DNA of 33,035 nucleotides, taken from MAG-121220-bin8 sp964433845 (GTDB lineage Bacteria > Bacteroidota > Bacteroidia > Flavobacteriales > Flavobacteriaceae). A program made the translations under genes and the position numbers. The notes under the pieces are model-generated. The model saw only the letters and a list, made by a program, of their open reading frames with translations. It did not search any database and had not been told where the DNA came from. The stretch spans positions 1 to 33,035 of the forward strand of contig CAYSTA010000017.1 in assembly GCA_964433845.1 (NCBI GenBank). Direction: 5' to 3'. Each line of letters starts with the position of its first letter. The first letter of the stretch is position 1. This document shows positions 8,801-17,690 of this stretch, piece after piece.

Positions 8801-10036
8801 ATGTCATTAAAATATAAAATCGTTTATACATTTTTTTTCATTCTAATTGGAAATTATCTAAATTCTCAAAGCCTAGAAATTCCAAAAAATATTAAAACAA
8901 TTGTTCTTAAAAGCTCAAAATCATCAAGCCCGTTTATTTACTTTGGCGATTTAATAGAATTAAGTTTTGATGACCTAGAAGCTGATGAAAAAAACTATTA
9001 TTATCAAATCAAACATTTTGACTATATGTGGAATCAATCTAATTTATATAAGTCTGAATATTTAGAAGGATTTGATGACATAAGAATAAAAAAAATCAGA
9101 AATTCATTTAACACTTTACAGCCATATACCAACTATACTTTAAGTATCCCCAATGATGATGTAAAGTTAAAATTATCTGGAAATTATTCCATTAGCATTC
9201 ATTTATCAAATGGTAAAAAAGTTTTTGAAAAAAGATTTTCATATATAAAAAATCAAATACCTATTCAACTAACAATATCCAAATCAAATATTATTAACAA
9301 TTTAAAAACAGATCAAAAAATTAAAATAAATATTAATTGTGGAGATTGTTCTAAAATCTATAATAGCTCTTCAAAATTAAAAGTAATTGTAATAAAAAAT
9401 TACAATTGGTCAAATTCAATAATTATAGAAAAACCCAAATTCATTTTTTCTAATAATTTAATTTATGATGACATTTATTTTCTGGGGGGAAATGAATTTT
9501 TAAATTTTGACAACTCAAAAATTAATTCTACAAACTATCGAATATATAAATCAACATTAACTGATATATATAATAACTTTTTAGTTGATGATCGTGAAAG
9601 AACTAATGACATCTATGAGTTTAATCCTGATATAAATGGTGAATTTTTAATTAATTCAAATAATAATTATGACTTTGATATTGAAAATGATTATGCAAGA
9701 GTTCATTTTAATTTAAAAATTAACATTTTTGATAAGAACAATAATGTTTATTTGCTTGGTAGGTTTAATAATTTCATAGCAAATGAAAATTATAAATTAA
9801 AATATGATGAAAAGAAAGAATCATATCAGGGTTCTTTTTTATTCAAACAAGGATTTTATAATTATAAATATGGTTATACAAATTTATTAATACCAAATAC
9901 TATTAATTACTTTGAAGGAAATTTTTGGCAAACTGAAAATTTATATACTATTTTAATTTTTCATAAAAAAAACAATGAAAAGTACTTTAAATTAATAGGA
10001 GAAAGGAGTATAAAATCACTAAACATAAAAAATTAA
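8801..10036 (+). CDS. Type IX secretion system plug protein (DUF5103)
   Basis: 411 residues with an N-terminal signal peptide (about 1-22, cleavage near SQS). Sequence features match the DUF5103/T9SS Plug family: a YYYQIKHFD segment followed by W, SEYLEGFDD, NSFNTLQPYTNY and a LKLSGNYSI strand in the first Ig-like half, and a beta-rich second half with a YKYGY motif. In known T9SS, Plug closes the periplasmic side of the SprA translocon when PorV is not docked. It heads a plus-strand run with apaG and pruA, a neighbourhood I recall from other flavobacteria. Lysine and asparagine content is very high, like the rest of the window. Confidence 0.88.
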   Translation: MSLKYKIVYTFFFILIGNYLNSQSLEIPKNIKTIVLKSSKSSSPFIYFGDLIELSFDDLEADEKNYYYQIKHFDYMWNQSNLYKSEYLEGFDDIRIKKIRNSFNTLQPYTNYTLSIPNDDVKLKLSGNYSISIHLSNGKKVFEKRFSYIKNQIPIQLTISKSNIINNLKTDQKIKININCGDCSKIYNSSSKLKVIVIKNYNWSNSIIIEKPKFIFSNNLIYDDIYFLGGNEFLNFDNSKINSTNYRIYKSTLTDIYNNFLVDDRERTNDIYEFNPDINGEFLINSNNNYDFDIENDYARVHFNLKINIFDKNNNVYLLGRFNNFIANENYKLKYDEKKESYQGSFLFKQGFYNYKYGYTNLLIPNTINYFEGNFWQTENLYTILIFHKKNNEKYFKLIGERSIKSLNIKN

Positions 10037-10096
10037 TAAAAAGAGATTCATTTTCTTTTATTTAATCAATATATTAGCTATGAAGATTTTTTTATT

Positions 10097-10483
10097 ATGA
10101 TCAATCACGTAACAAAAGGAATTAAAATTTCTGTAAAATCCATTTACGATGGTTCTTATTTTAAAAACTATAATCTACATTTTTCTTTCAATTACATCAT
10201 TACAATAACAAATCAAAGTAAAAATACAGTTCAACTAAAAACTAGACACTGGAGAATTTTTGATTCCTTAAGTTCAGATATAATAATTGATGGAGAAGGA
10301 GTAATTGGTGAAAAGCCTTTATTAAAACCAGGAGATTCATACAAGTATTCTTCAGGATGTTTAATAACATCTCCTGTAGGTGCAATGAGAGGGTTTTATA
10401 ATATGGTAAACGTAAATAATGGTAAAAAGTTTAGAGCTTATATTCCTACTTTTAAATTAACTGCTCCACAAGCTTTAAATTAA
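10097..10483 (+). CDS. apaG: ApaG domain protein
   Basis: A small all-beta protein of 128 residues, the usual length. The family core is clear: VTKGIKISV near the N-terminus, FNYIITITNQS, QLKTRHWRIFD, VDGEGVIG-like IDGEGVIGEKP, and SSGCLITSPVGAMRGFYNM. ApaG was linked genetically to Co2+/Mg2+ homeostasis in enterobacteria; its biochemical role is not firmly established. It lies 60 bases after plug and 30 bases before pruA on the same strand, probably one transcription unit. Confidence 0.96.
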   Translation: MINHVTKGIKISVKSIYDGSYFKNYNLHFSFNYIITITNQSKNTVQLKTRHWRIFDSLSSDIIIDGEGVIGEKPLLKPGDSYKYSSGCLITSPVGAMRGFYNMVNVNNGKKFRAYIPTFKLTAPQALN

Positions 10484-10513
10484 ACTAAAATTAACTTTTT
10501 AAATTCATAATAA

Positions 10514-12139
10514 ATGAAAAACAACACTTTTCAATTACCAAAACGTATTAATGAAGAGACTAAAGATTATATAAAAGGATCCAAAGAAAGAAAAGAGGTA
10601 ATTGAAGCTTATAATTCAATGTATTCTGAAAAAATTGATATTCCACTATTCATTGGAGAAAAAGAAATTTTTACAGAAAATAAAAAAAACATTACCCCTC
10701 CTCATGATCATCAAAAAATTGTGGGAACTTACTCTATATGTGAAGAAATTCATGTAAAAAATGCAATTAAATCTTCATTGGATATAAAAAATGAATGGAC
10801 CAATACGCCTTGGCAAGAAAGAGCTTCTATTTTTTTAAAAGCAGCTGAATTAATTGCTGGACCATATAGGTCAAAAATTAATGCTGCTACAATGATAGGC
10901 CAATCAAAAAGTATTTTTCAAGCAGAAATTGATGCTGCTTGTGAATTTGTAGATTTTTTAAAATTCAATATTATCTACATGTCTGAAATATATAAAGAAC
11001 AACCTATTACTGTTGGAAATGTTTCCAACAAACTAGAATATCGCCCATTAGAAGGGTTTGTATATGCAATTACCCCATTCAATTTTACAGCTATTGGAGG
11101 GAATCTTTGTGCTAGTGCTGCATTGATGGGTAATGTTATTTTATGGAAACCTAGTGATCATCAAATTTATTCAGCTAAAGTAATTATGGACATTTTTAAT
11201 GAGGCAGGTCTTCCTAAAGGTGTTATTAATATGGTAACTGGAGATCCAGAAATGATTACAAATATTGCATTAGAAAACCCTAATCTCTCTGGAATTCATT
11301 TTACAGGATCAACCCATGTTTTTAAAGGTCTTTGGTCAAAAGTTGGTAAAAATATAAATCTTTATAAAGATTACCCTAGAATAGTAGGCGAAACTGGTGG
11401 GAAAGACTTTATTGTTTCACACCCGTCATCTGATTCTAAAGTAGTATCAACGGCAATTTTAAGAGGAGGCTTTGAGTATCAAGGTCAAAAATGTTCAGCA
11501 GCATCAAGAATTTATTTGCCAAAATCTAAATCTGATGAAATTTTGGAAAATTTAAAGAACCAAATGAAGACCATAAAAATGGGATCTCCTATTGATTTTG
11601 AAAATTTTATGACAGCTGTAATTCATAAAAATTCATTTGATAAAATTGTGAAATATATTGAAAAAGCTAGAAATGATGATGAGGCTAAAATATTAATTGG
11701 CGGAGATTATGATGATTCTAAAGGCTATTTTATTTCCCCCACAGTAATTTTAACTACAGATCCAAATTATATTACAATGAATGAAGAAATTTTTGGGCCT
11801 GTTGTTACTATTTTTATTTATCCTGATAATGAATGGAAAGATATATTAAAAACAGTTGATAAAACATCTATATATGCTTTAACTGGTGCTTTTATTTCAA
11901 AAGATGAGGAAAGTATTGATTATGCTTTAAAAAACTTAAGATACAGTGCAGGAAACTTCTATATTAATGATAAACCTTCTGGAGCAGTAGTTGGTCAACA
12001 ACCTTTTGGAGGCTCTAGAGCATCAGGAACAAACGATAAAGCTGGATCAAAATTAAACTTATTGAGATGGGTTTCTCCTAGGCTAATTAAAGAAAACTTC
12101 AACCCTCCTACTGATTATCCTTACCCTTATATGGAATAG
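10514..12139 (+). CDS. pruA: L-glutamate gamma-semialdehyde dehydrogenase
   Basis: An NAD+-dependent aldehyde dehydrogenase oxidising glutamate 5-semialdehyde/pyrroline-5-carboxylate to glutamate in proline and arginine catabolism. The 541-residue length fits the stand-alone PruA of Bacteroidota. Catalytic features are present: N190 in TPFNFTAIGGN, the general base E293 in GETGGKDF and nucleophile C327 in YQGQKCSAASR, with FTGS (273-276 region) in the NAD site and EIFGPV toward the C-terminus. Its last 32 bases overlap the convergent rsmG gene. No proline dehydrogenase is in the window. Confidence 0.93.
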   Translation: MKNNTFQLPKRINEETKDYIKGSKERKEVIEAYNSMYSEKIDIPLFIGEKEIFTENKKNITPPHDHQKIVGTYSICEEIHVKNAIKSSLDIKNEWTNTPWQERASIFLKAAELIAGPYRSKINAATMIGQSKSIFQAEIDAACEFVDFLKFNIIYMSEIYKEQPITVGNVSNKLEYRPLEGFVYAITPFNFTAIGGNLCASAALMGNVILWKPSDHQIYSAKVIMDIFNEAGLPKGVINMVTGDPEMITNIALENPNLSGIHFTGSTHVFKGLWSKVGKNINLYKDYPRIVGETGGKDFIVSHPSSDSKVVSTAILRGGFEYQGQKCSAASRIYLPKSKSDEILENLKNQMKTIKMGSPIDFENFMTAVIHKNSFDKIVKYIEKARNDDEAKILIGGDYDDSKGYFISPTVILTTDPNYITMNEEIFGPVVTIFIYPDNEWKDILKTVDKTSIYALTGAFISKDEESIDYALKNLRYSAGNFYINDKPSGAVVGQQPFGGSRASGTNDKAGSKLNLLRWVSPRLIKENFNPPTDYPYPYME

Positions 12140-12749
12140 GTAGATAAACAATTTTTTTTGTATCAAAAAAAGGGTAATGAAAAAAATTATTTATATCAAA
12201 AACAATAGATGACTTAAAATTTTTTAACTCTAAGCTAAGATCTCCTCCTTTTAAATAAAAAATTCCATTTCTAAACTCATGATTGTTTATTGATGAGATT
12301 TTGCCATCAATAATTTTAACAAAGTCTGTCATATTGGTAACTGCTCTACAAACAACAAAGTCAAACTTTTCATCAATTTTTTCAGATCTAATTTTTTGAG
12401 CTCTTACATTTTTAAGATTTAGTTCATTAATTATTGATTTAACAACTTTAATTTTTTTTTCAATTGAATCAGATAATACAAACTCTGTTTTAGGAAACAT
12501 AATAGCTAATGGGATCCCAGGAAACCCTCCTCCTGTTCCAACATCTAATATCTTAGAACCACTTTTAAATTCTATAATTTTTGCTATAGATAAAGAATGT
12601 AATATATGTCTAATTTTTAATTCTGTAATATCTTTTCTAGAAATTACATTTATTTTACTATTCCAAAACTCATATAATTTATTTAAACTATTAAATTGTA
12701 ATAATTGTTGTTCTGATAAATTAGGAAAACTTGATTTAAAAATGTTCAA
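12108..12749 (-). CDS. rsmG: 16S rRNA (guanine-N7) methyltransferase G
   Basis: Methylates N7 of G527 in the 530 loop of 16S rRNA. The 213-residue protein has the SAM motif KILDVGTGGGFPGIPLA starting at about residue 66, NVISRKD near the N-terminus, HILHSL, and VCRAV downstream, all typical of RsmG. The start is TTG 12749: an in-frame stop lies just upstream and no ATG is available before the core, so this non-ATG start is well supported. The C-terminus is encoded antisense to the last 32 bases of pruA. Confidence 0.95.
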   Translation of the reverse strand: MNIFKSSFPNLSEQQLLQFNSLNKLYEFWNSKINVISRKDITELKIRHILHSLSIAKIIEFKSGSKILDVGTGGGFPGIPLAIMFPKTEFVLSDSIEKKIKVVKSIINELNLKNVRAQKIRSEKIDEKFDFVVCRAVTNMTDFVKIIDGKISSINNHEFRNGIFYLKGGDLSLELKNFKSSIVFDINNFFHYPFFDTKKIVYLPIPYKGKDNQ

Positions 12750-12767
12750 AACTTTTTTTTATTTAGT

Positions 12768-12775
12768 CAAAATTA
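12768..12775 (-). promoter_or_regulatory. -7 promoter element for rsmG
   Basis: TAATTTTG on the minus strand is an exact TAnnTTTG match, 18 bases upstream of the TTG start at 12749. It would give a leader of roughly a dozen bases. Confidence 0.4.
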
Positions 12776-12799
12776 CATTATTAATTTTATGAAAATAAA

Positions 12800-12807
12800 T
12801 ATCTTTA
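12800..12807 (+). promoter_or_regulatory. -7 promoter element for the aminotransferase gene
   Basis: TATCTTTA, the same near-consensus octamer as in front of the plug gene, lies 21 bases before ATG 12829 inside the 79-base divergent gap. No good -33 box was seen. Confidence 0.35.
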
Positions 12808-12828
12808 AACCTAATTTTTTTACATAAA

Positions 12829-14019
12829 ATGGGAAATAACCTTTCAGATAGAATAAATAATTTGCCAGTTTCAGCAACATTAGCAATGGCTGCAAAAGCA
12901 AGAGAATTAAAAGAAAAGGGGATCGACATTATTGGTCTTAGTCTTGGAGAGCCTGATTTTAATACCCCCGATTTTATTAAAAAAGCTGCAAAACAAGCAA
13001 TTGATGATAATTTCAACTCTTATACTCCTGTAGATGGATATGGTGATTTAAAAAAATCGATTTGTAATAAGTTTAAGAGAGATAATGGATTAAACTATGA
13101 AACTAACCAAATAGTAGTATCTACTGGTGCTAAACAATCAATAGCTAATGCAATTCAAGTTTTGGTTAATCCTGGTGATGATGTTCTTCTTGTTGCACCA
13201 TATTGGGTGAGTTATTCAGCTATTGTAATGTTAGCTGAGGGGAATCCAATAGAAATTCGTTCTGATATTTCTTCAGATTTTAAAATAACTCCTTTACAAT
13301 TAGAAAATTCCATTACTAAAAAAACTAAATTGGTAATAATTAATTCCCCTAATAATCCCAGTGGATCTGTATATAAAGAAAAAGAATTTATAGAACTATC
13401 TAAAGTTCTTGAAAAATATCCTGAAATATACATTCTGTCAGATGAAATTTATGAGCATATAAATTATGGTGTTCCTCACTTCAGCTTTGCAAAAATTCCT
13501 TCAATGTTTGAAAGAACAATTACGGTGAATGGATTAGCAAAAGCATTTGCTATGACTGGATGGAGAATTGGGTATATTGGAGCACCTGGATGGATAGCGA
13601 AAGCATGTACAAAAATGCAAGGTCAAATTACAAGTGGAGCAAACTGTATTGCCCAACGTGCAACTATTGCGGCTTTAGAAGCTCCAGCTAGTAAAATTAA
13701 ATATATGGTAGATGAATTTAAATCACGAAAAGAATTAATAATTGAATTACTGAAAGATATAAATGGATTTAAATTAAATGACCCTATGGGGGCATTCTAC
13801 GTATTCCCGGATATATCCAAATTTTTTGGAAAGAACATTAAAGGAAAAATAATAAATAACGCATCTGATTTTGCCATATTCCTTCTAGAAGAAGCTCATG
13901 TTGCAACAGTTACAGGAGATGCGTTTGGAAGTCCAAAAAACATTAGAATTTCTTATGCTGCATCAAAAGAAGAAATAAAAAAAGCAATCATTAGAATTAA
14001 ATTGGCTCTTAAATGTTAA
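12829..14019 (+). CDS. Class I pyridoxal-phosphate aminotransferase (aspartate aminotransferase type)
   Basis: 396 residues of the fold-type I AspC/AspB-like group (subgroup I-beta/gamma) acting on aspartate/2-oxoglutarate or related amino acids. Visible PLP-site residues: N176 in NSPNNPSG, D205 in SDEIYEH, Y208, the Schiff-base lysine K238 in NGLAKAFAMTGWRIG, and the substrate-carboxylate arginine R373 in NIRISYA. The start motif LSDRINNLPVSATLAM is typical. The gene stands between two minus-strand genes and overlaps the trkH end by 4 bases. Exact substrate preference (aspartate versus prephenate or aromatic amino acids) cannot be read from the sequence alone. Confidence 0.92.
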   Translation: MGNNLSDRINNLPVSATLAMAAKARELKEKGIDIIGLSLGEPDFNTPDFIKKAAKQAIDDNFNSYTPVDGYGDLKKSICNKFKRDNGLNYETNQIVVSTGAKQSIANAIQVLVNPGDDVLLVAPYWVSYSAIVMLAEGNPIEIRSDISSDFKITPLQLENSITKKTKLVIINSPNNPSGSVYKEKEFIELSKVLEKYPEIYILSDEIYEHINYGVPHFSFAKIPSMFERTITVNGLAKAFAMTGWRIGYIGAPGWIAKACTKMQGQITSGANCIAQRATIAALEAPASKIKYMVDEFKSRKELIIELLKDINGFKLNDPMGAFYVFPDISKFFGKNIKGKIINNASDFAIFLLEEAHVATVTGDAFGSPKNIRISYAASKEEIKKAIIRIKLALKC

Positions 14020-15512
14020 CGATCTCTCCAAAAAAATGGAGTAAATAAAATTAGGACAGTAAATAACTCTAATCTTCCAATTAACATTAAAAAAGAACAA
14101 CAATATTTTCCAAGTTCAGGAAGACTATCAAAATTACTTATTGGACCCAATGTTCCTAAAGCTGGACCAACATTTCCTATAGATGAGGCTGCTGCCCCAA
14201 TTGCAGACACAAAATCCAGTCCTAGTAAACTTAATACTCCAGCGCCTACAATAAATAAAATAAGATATAAAATAAAGAATGCTAGCACATGAATAATAAT
14301 TGGTTTTTCAACAACAGAATTATTGTGTTTTAGAGGAAAAATTGCATTTGGGTGTAAAGATCTTTTAAATTCAAGAAAACCATTCTTGATAAGAATTAAA
14401 TGTCTTAAAACTTTAACTCCGCCAGAAGTTGATCCAGATGATCCCCCTAGAAACATAATTCCAAAGAAAAACATAGTTAAAAAAGGTCCCCAAGAAATAA
14501 AATCGCCTGTAACGAAACCTGTTGTGGTAATAATAGCAACAACTTGAAATAAAGCATGTCTAAAACTACTTTCAAACTTTCCATAAACTTGTGGATGATG
14601 AACATCTGTTGCACTTAAGTCAACAGAAAAATATAAAGTAATTGTTACTATTATTGCAAATGAGGAGATTAATGAAAAATACCACTTAAATTCTGTGTCT
14701 TGAATAATTTTCTTAATTTTTCCAGTAATTCCAAAATATATTAAGACAAAATTAGTTCCTGCTAAAAACATAAATAGAATAATAATATATTGAATTGATG
14801 GAATGTCATTCCAATAACCAATGCTTTCATTTCGAGAAGAGAATCCTCCAGAAGCTATATTACTCATAGAATTATTAATTGCATCAAAAAAACTCATTCC
14901 AGCTATTTTTAACAATATAGTTTCTATAAATGTTAGTCCAACATAAATAATCCATAGTCTCTTAGCAGTATCACTAATTCGTGGATGTATTTTATCACTA
15001 TTAATTCCTGGAGCTTCAGCAGAAAAAAGTTGCATGCCACCAATTCCTAAAAGTGGAAGAATGGCTATTGCTAGAACAATTATTCCCATACCTCCTAACC
15101 AGTGAGTCATACTTCTCCAGAAAATAATACTTTTAGGTAATGATTCTATATCATTTAATATAGTTGAACCAGTAGTGGTATAGCCAGACATCGTTTCAAA
15201 AAATAGATTGGGAAAAGAATTAATTGAACCTGTTAAATAATAGGGAAGCATACCTGAAAAAACCATAGTAAGCCATCCAATAGTAACTATAACATATCCA
15301 TCTCTTTTATTAATTTGTCTAACATTATTTTTAGAAAAAGTCATAATTAAGAATCCTGTAATAATCAAAAAAATTGCTGAAAAAGTAATTTCTTTTAATA
15401 CACCGTCATCAAAAATAACACTGACAAATGAAGAAATTATCATAGCTGCTCCATTAAAAACTAGAAGCATTCCAATAATATAAAAGATTAATTTCTTATT
15501 AAGTTTGGTCAT
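14016..15512 (-). CDS. trkH: Potassium uptake protein, TrkH family
   Basis: A K+-translocating membrane subunit, 498 residues, built of repeated membrane-pore-membrane units. Selectivity-filter-like loops are visible: GYTTTGSTI (about residues 109-117), NIASGGFSSRN, TTTGFVTGDF and SIGNVGPALG; the conserved glycine of each loop is present. It follows trkA after 6 bases on the same strand, so the regulator is made first and the pore second. Its stop lies within the convergent aminotransferase gene by 4 bases. Confidence 0.95.
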   Translation of the reverse strand: MTKLNKKLIFYIIGMLLVFNGAAMIISSFVSVIFDDGVLKEITFSAIFLIITGFLIMTFSKNNVRQINKRDGYVIVTIGWLTMVFSGMLPYYLTGSINSFPNLFFETMSGYTTTGSTILNDIESLPKSIIFWRSMTHWLGGMGIIVLAIAILPLLGIGGMQLFSAEAPGINSDKIHPRISDTAKRLWIIYVGLTFIETILLKIAGMSFFDAINNSMSNIASGGFSSRNESIGYWNDIPSIQYIIILFMFLAGTNFVLIYFGITGKIKKIIQDTEFKWYFSLISSFAIIVTITLYFSVDLSATDVHHPQVYGKFESSFRHALFQVVAIITTTGFVTGDFISWGPFLTMFFFGIMFLGGSSGSTSGGVKVLRHLILIKNGFLEFKRSLHPNAIFPLKHNNSVVEKPIIIHVLAFFILYLILFIVGAGVLSLLGLDFVSAIGAAASSIGNVGPALGTLGPISNFDSLPELGKYCCSFLMLIGRLELFTVLILFTPFFWRDR

Positions 15513-15518
15513 ATTAGT

Positions 15519-16868
15519 CTATAAAAATAAACTCTCTACTTTACTTAAAACTTCAGGTGTAGAACATACTAAAACCCTATCTCCAAGTTGAATTACAAAA
15601 TCTCCTAGAGCTATTATACCTTCATCATTTCTAATTACACCTCCAATTATTGCCTCTCTAGGAAAATTTAAATCAACTATTTTTTTATTTAAAACTTTTG
15701 ATTTCTCACTTACATTAAACTCAACAATTTCGGCATCCATATTATTCAACTTAGCTAATTCTACAATATCTCCATTTCTGACAAAACGAAAAATATCATT
15801 TGCTGCTAAAAGCTTCTTATTAATTAGCGTATCTATCCCAATAGATTGAGATAAATTAAAATAATCCATATTATCAACAAGTGCAATTGTCTTTTTAATC
15901 TTTTTAGACTTTGCCATCAAACATGACATTATATTAGTTTCTGAATTTCCAGTAGTTGCAATAAAAGCATCCATGTATTCTAAATTTTCTTGAACCAGTA
16001 AATCTACATTTCTTCCATCAACATTTATCATCATTACATCAGACAATTCTTCCGCTAAATGATTTGCTTTTTCTTGATTAATTTCTATGATTTTAATATT
16101 CAATCCTTCATCACTTAGATCTTTAGCCAATTTAGCACCTATTCTACCTCCACCTAAAATCATTACATTTTCAATTTTTTGTTTTATAGTTCCTAAAAGA
16201 TCGTAAAGTTCTTTTAAACCTTTTTCATCAGTAATAAAATAAACTTGATCTCCTTCAGAAAAAATTGTATTCCCTCTAGGAATAATAGTTTTTTCTGTTC
16301 CTTGTTTTTTTAATGCTATTGGCATAAAATGTACCCCCGGAAATACTGAGGCAGCCTCCATGACAGTTTTACCAATAAAAGGAGCCTTTTTCCCCAGTTT
16401 TACTCCCATCATTTTTAATATTCCATCTTCAAAATCATGACTATTTGTAAAGGCTGATTCGTGAATTAAAAGTTTTATTTCTTCAGTAGCTAAATTCTCA
16501 GGAGAAATTAATTCATCTATACCTATAGAATCAAAATCAATATTATGATCATTATTAATAAATTCCGCATTAGAAATCCTTGCAATTGTTCGTTTAGCTC
16601 CTAATTGTTTTGCTAAAAAACAGGTCGCAAAGTTTGTTGTCTCTGAATTGGTTAGTGAAATAACTAAATCAGATTTTTCAACGTTTGCCTCTTTTAAAAT
16701 AGAAATTGATGATGCATCTCCTTCAATTGTTTTAATATCAAGTTGATTTTCAGCAATATTCAGGTTTGATTTTTTATTATCAATTAAGGTAATATCCTGA
16801 GACTCATAAGAGAGTAATTTTGCCAAATGGAATCCAACTTCGCCAGCTCCTGCTATTATGATTTTCAT
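15519..16868 (-). CDS. trkA: Trk system potassium transporter regulatory subunit
   Basis: A cytosolic NAD(H)/nucleotide-binding gating subunit for TrkH. The 449 residues show the duplicated RCK arrangement: the first Rossmann motif IIIAGAGEVGFHLAKLL at residues 3-19, a first TrkA-C domain (about 135-220), the second Rossmann motif MILGGGRIGAKLAKDL (about residues 232-247), and a second TrkA-C domain to the end. This full-length, two-RCK form is the usual one. It heads the trkA-trkH pair and has its own upstream -7 element. Confidence 0.96.
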   Translation of the reverse strand: MKIIIAGAGEVGFHLAKLLSYESQDITLIDNKKSNLNIAENQLDIKTIEGDASSISILKEANVEKSDLVISLTNSETTNFATCFLAKQLGAKRTIARISNAEFINNDHNIDFDSIGIDELISPENLATEEIKLLIHESAFTNSHDFEDGILKMMGVKLGKKAPFIGKTVMEAASVFPGVHFMPIALKKQGTEKTIIPRGNTIFSEGDQVYFITDEKGLKELYDLLGTIKQKIENVMILGGGRIGAKLAKDLSDEGLNIKIIEINQEKANHLAEELSDVMMINVDGRNVDLLVQENLEYMDAFIATTGNSETNIMSCLMAKSKKIKKTIALVDNMDYFNLSQSIGIDTLINKKLLAANDIFRFVRNGDIVELAKLNNMDAEIVEFNVSEKSKVLNKKIVDLNFPREAIIGGVIRNDEGIIALGDFVIQLGDRVLVCSTPEVLSKVESLFL

Positions 16869-16891
16869 ATATATAGCATTGAATAACTATG

Positions 16892-16899
16892 CAAATATA
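16892..16899 (-). promoter_or_regulatory. -7 promoter element for trkAH
   Basis: On the minus strand TATATTTG followed by CA is an exact TAnnTTTG match about 24 bases from trkA ATG 16868, within the 117-base divergent gap with porT. Confidence 0.45.
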
Positions 16900-16967
16900 C
16901 TTGATTTTAAAAAATGAATATGTTTTTTTGTATCAAAAGATTTTATATCAGTTAAATTAATGTTTCA

Positions 16968-16975
16968 TAAATTTG
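16968..16975 (+). promoter_or_regulatory. -7 promoter element for porT
   Basis: TAAATTTG is an exact TAnnTTTG match. It ends only 10 bases before ATG 16986, so the predicted message would have a leader of about 6 bases or be leaderless. Confidence 0.4.
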
Positions 16976-16985
16976 ATGTTAAATT

Positions 16986-17690
16986 ATGAATAAATACTTT
17001 TCTTCTCTTTTAATACTCTTTTTTTGCTTTAATGGCCTTAGTCAAAGAAAAGGGATTAAAGTTGAAAATCTCCAAAATTTTGATAAGCAAAAAATACATT
17101 TCGGATATTTTATTGGATTAAATCAATACAACTTTAAAATTGATTACAAACAAAATCCTAATTATACTACTCAAGTTGAAGAAGAATTAGGGTTAAATAT
17201 TGGATTAATTGGAGACCTTAAAATAAATGAACATTTAAACTTACGTTTTGAACCTGGCCTACATACAAATAAAGGAGCATTAAAATATAATGAAAGGTCT
17301 AAGTTTACCCAATATAGTGATACATTACGAACAATTAAATCAACTTATATTCACTTACCTCTTTTACTAAAATTTAGCTCTAAAAGAATTAATAATTATA
17401 GACCTTATTTAATTGGAGGAGTTTCTACATCTTTCAATCTTTCAAGTAATGAAGATTCCCCTGAAGACAATAAAAACAATGTGTTTAGATTAAAATCTAA
17501 TACCCTATATTATGAATTAGGGTTTGGAATTGACTTTTATTTACAATATTTCAAATTTTCACCATCAATAAGGGGCTTATTCTCTTTAAAAAATGAATTA
17601 GTGCCTGACAATGATTTAAATAGTCCATGGACTGGGCACATAGATAAATTAAGTACAAGAGGAATATTTATTAATTTAACTTTTCACTAA
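16986..17690 (+). CDS. porT: PorT-like outer-membrane beta-barrel protein of the type IX secretion system
   Basis: 234 residues: a signal peptide (about 1-19, ending LSQ), then a short hydrophilic linker (VENLQNFDKQKIHFGYFIGLNQ begins the barrel) and alternating amphipathic beta-strands ending in an outer-membrane-style C-terminal phenylalanine-rich strand (GIFINLTFH). The NLQNFD...HFGYF start, the RFEPGLHTN strand and the STYIHLPLLLKF strand match PorT/SprT, a component required for T9SS and gliding in flavobacteria. The adjacent TrmH-type methyltransferase and tamL genes are neighbours I recall from other flavobacterial genomes. The alternative is a generic PF13568 barrel without T9SS function. 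Confidence 0.8.
   Translation: MNKYFSSLLILFFCFNGLSQRKGIKVENLQNFDKQKIHFGYFIGLNQYNFKIDYKQNPNYTTQVEEELGLNIGLIGDLKINEHLNLRFEPGLHTNKGALKYNERSKFTQYSDTLRTIKSTYIHLPLLLKFSSKRINNYRPYLIGGVSTSFNLSSNEDSPEDNKNNVFRLKSNTLYYELGFGIDFYLQYFKFSPSIRGLFSLKNELVPDNDLNSPWTGHIDKLSTRGIFINLTFH

Noticed and set aside
12759..13016. Minus-strand frame of 85 codons across the rsmG/aminotransferase gap
   Set aside because: Mostly antisense to the start of the aminotransferase gene, and it overlaps both predicted divergent promoters; not a credible gene.
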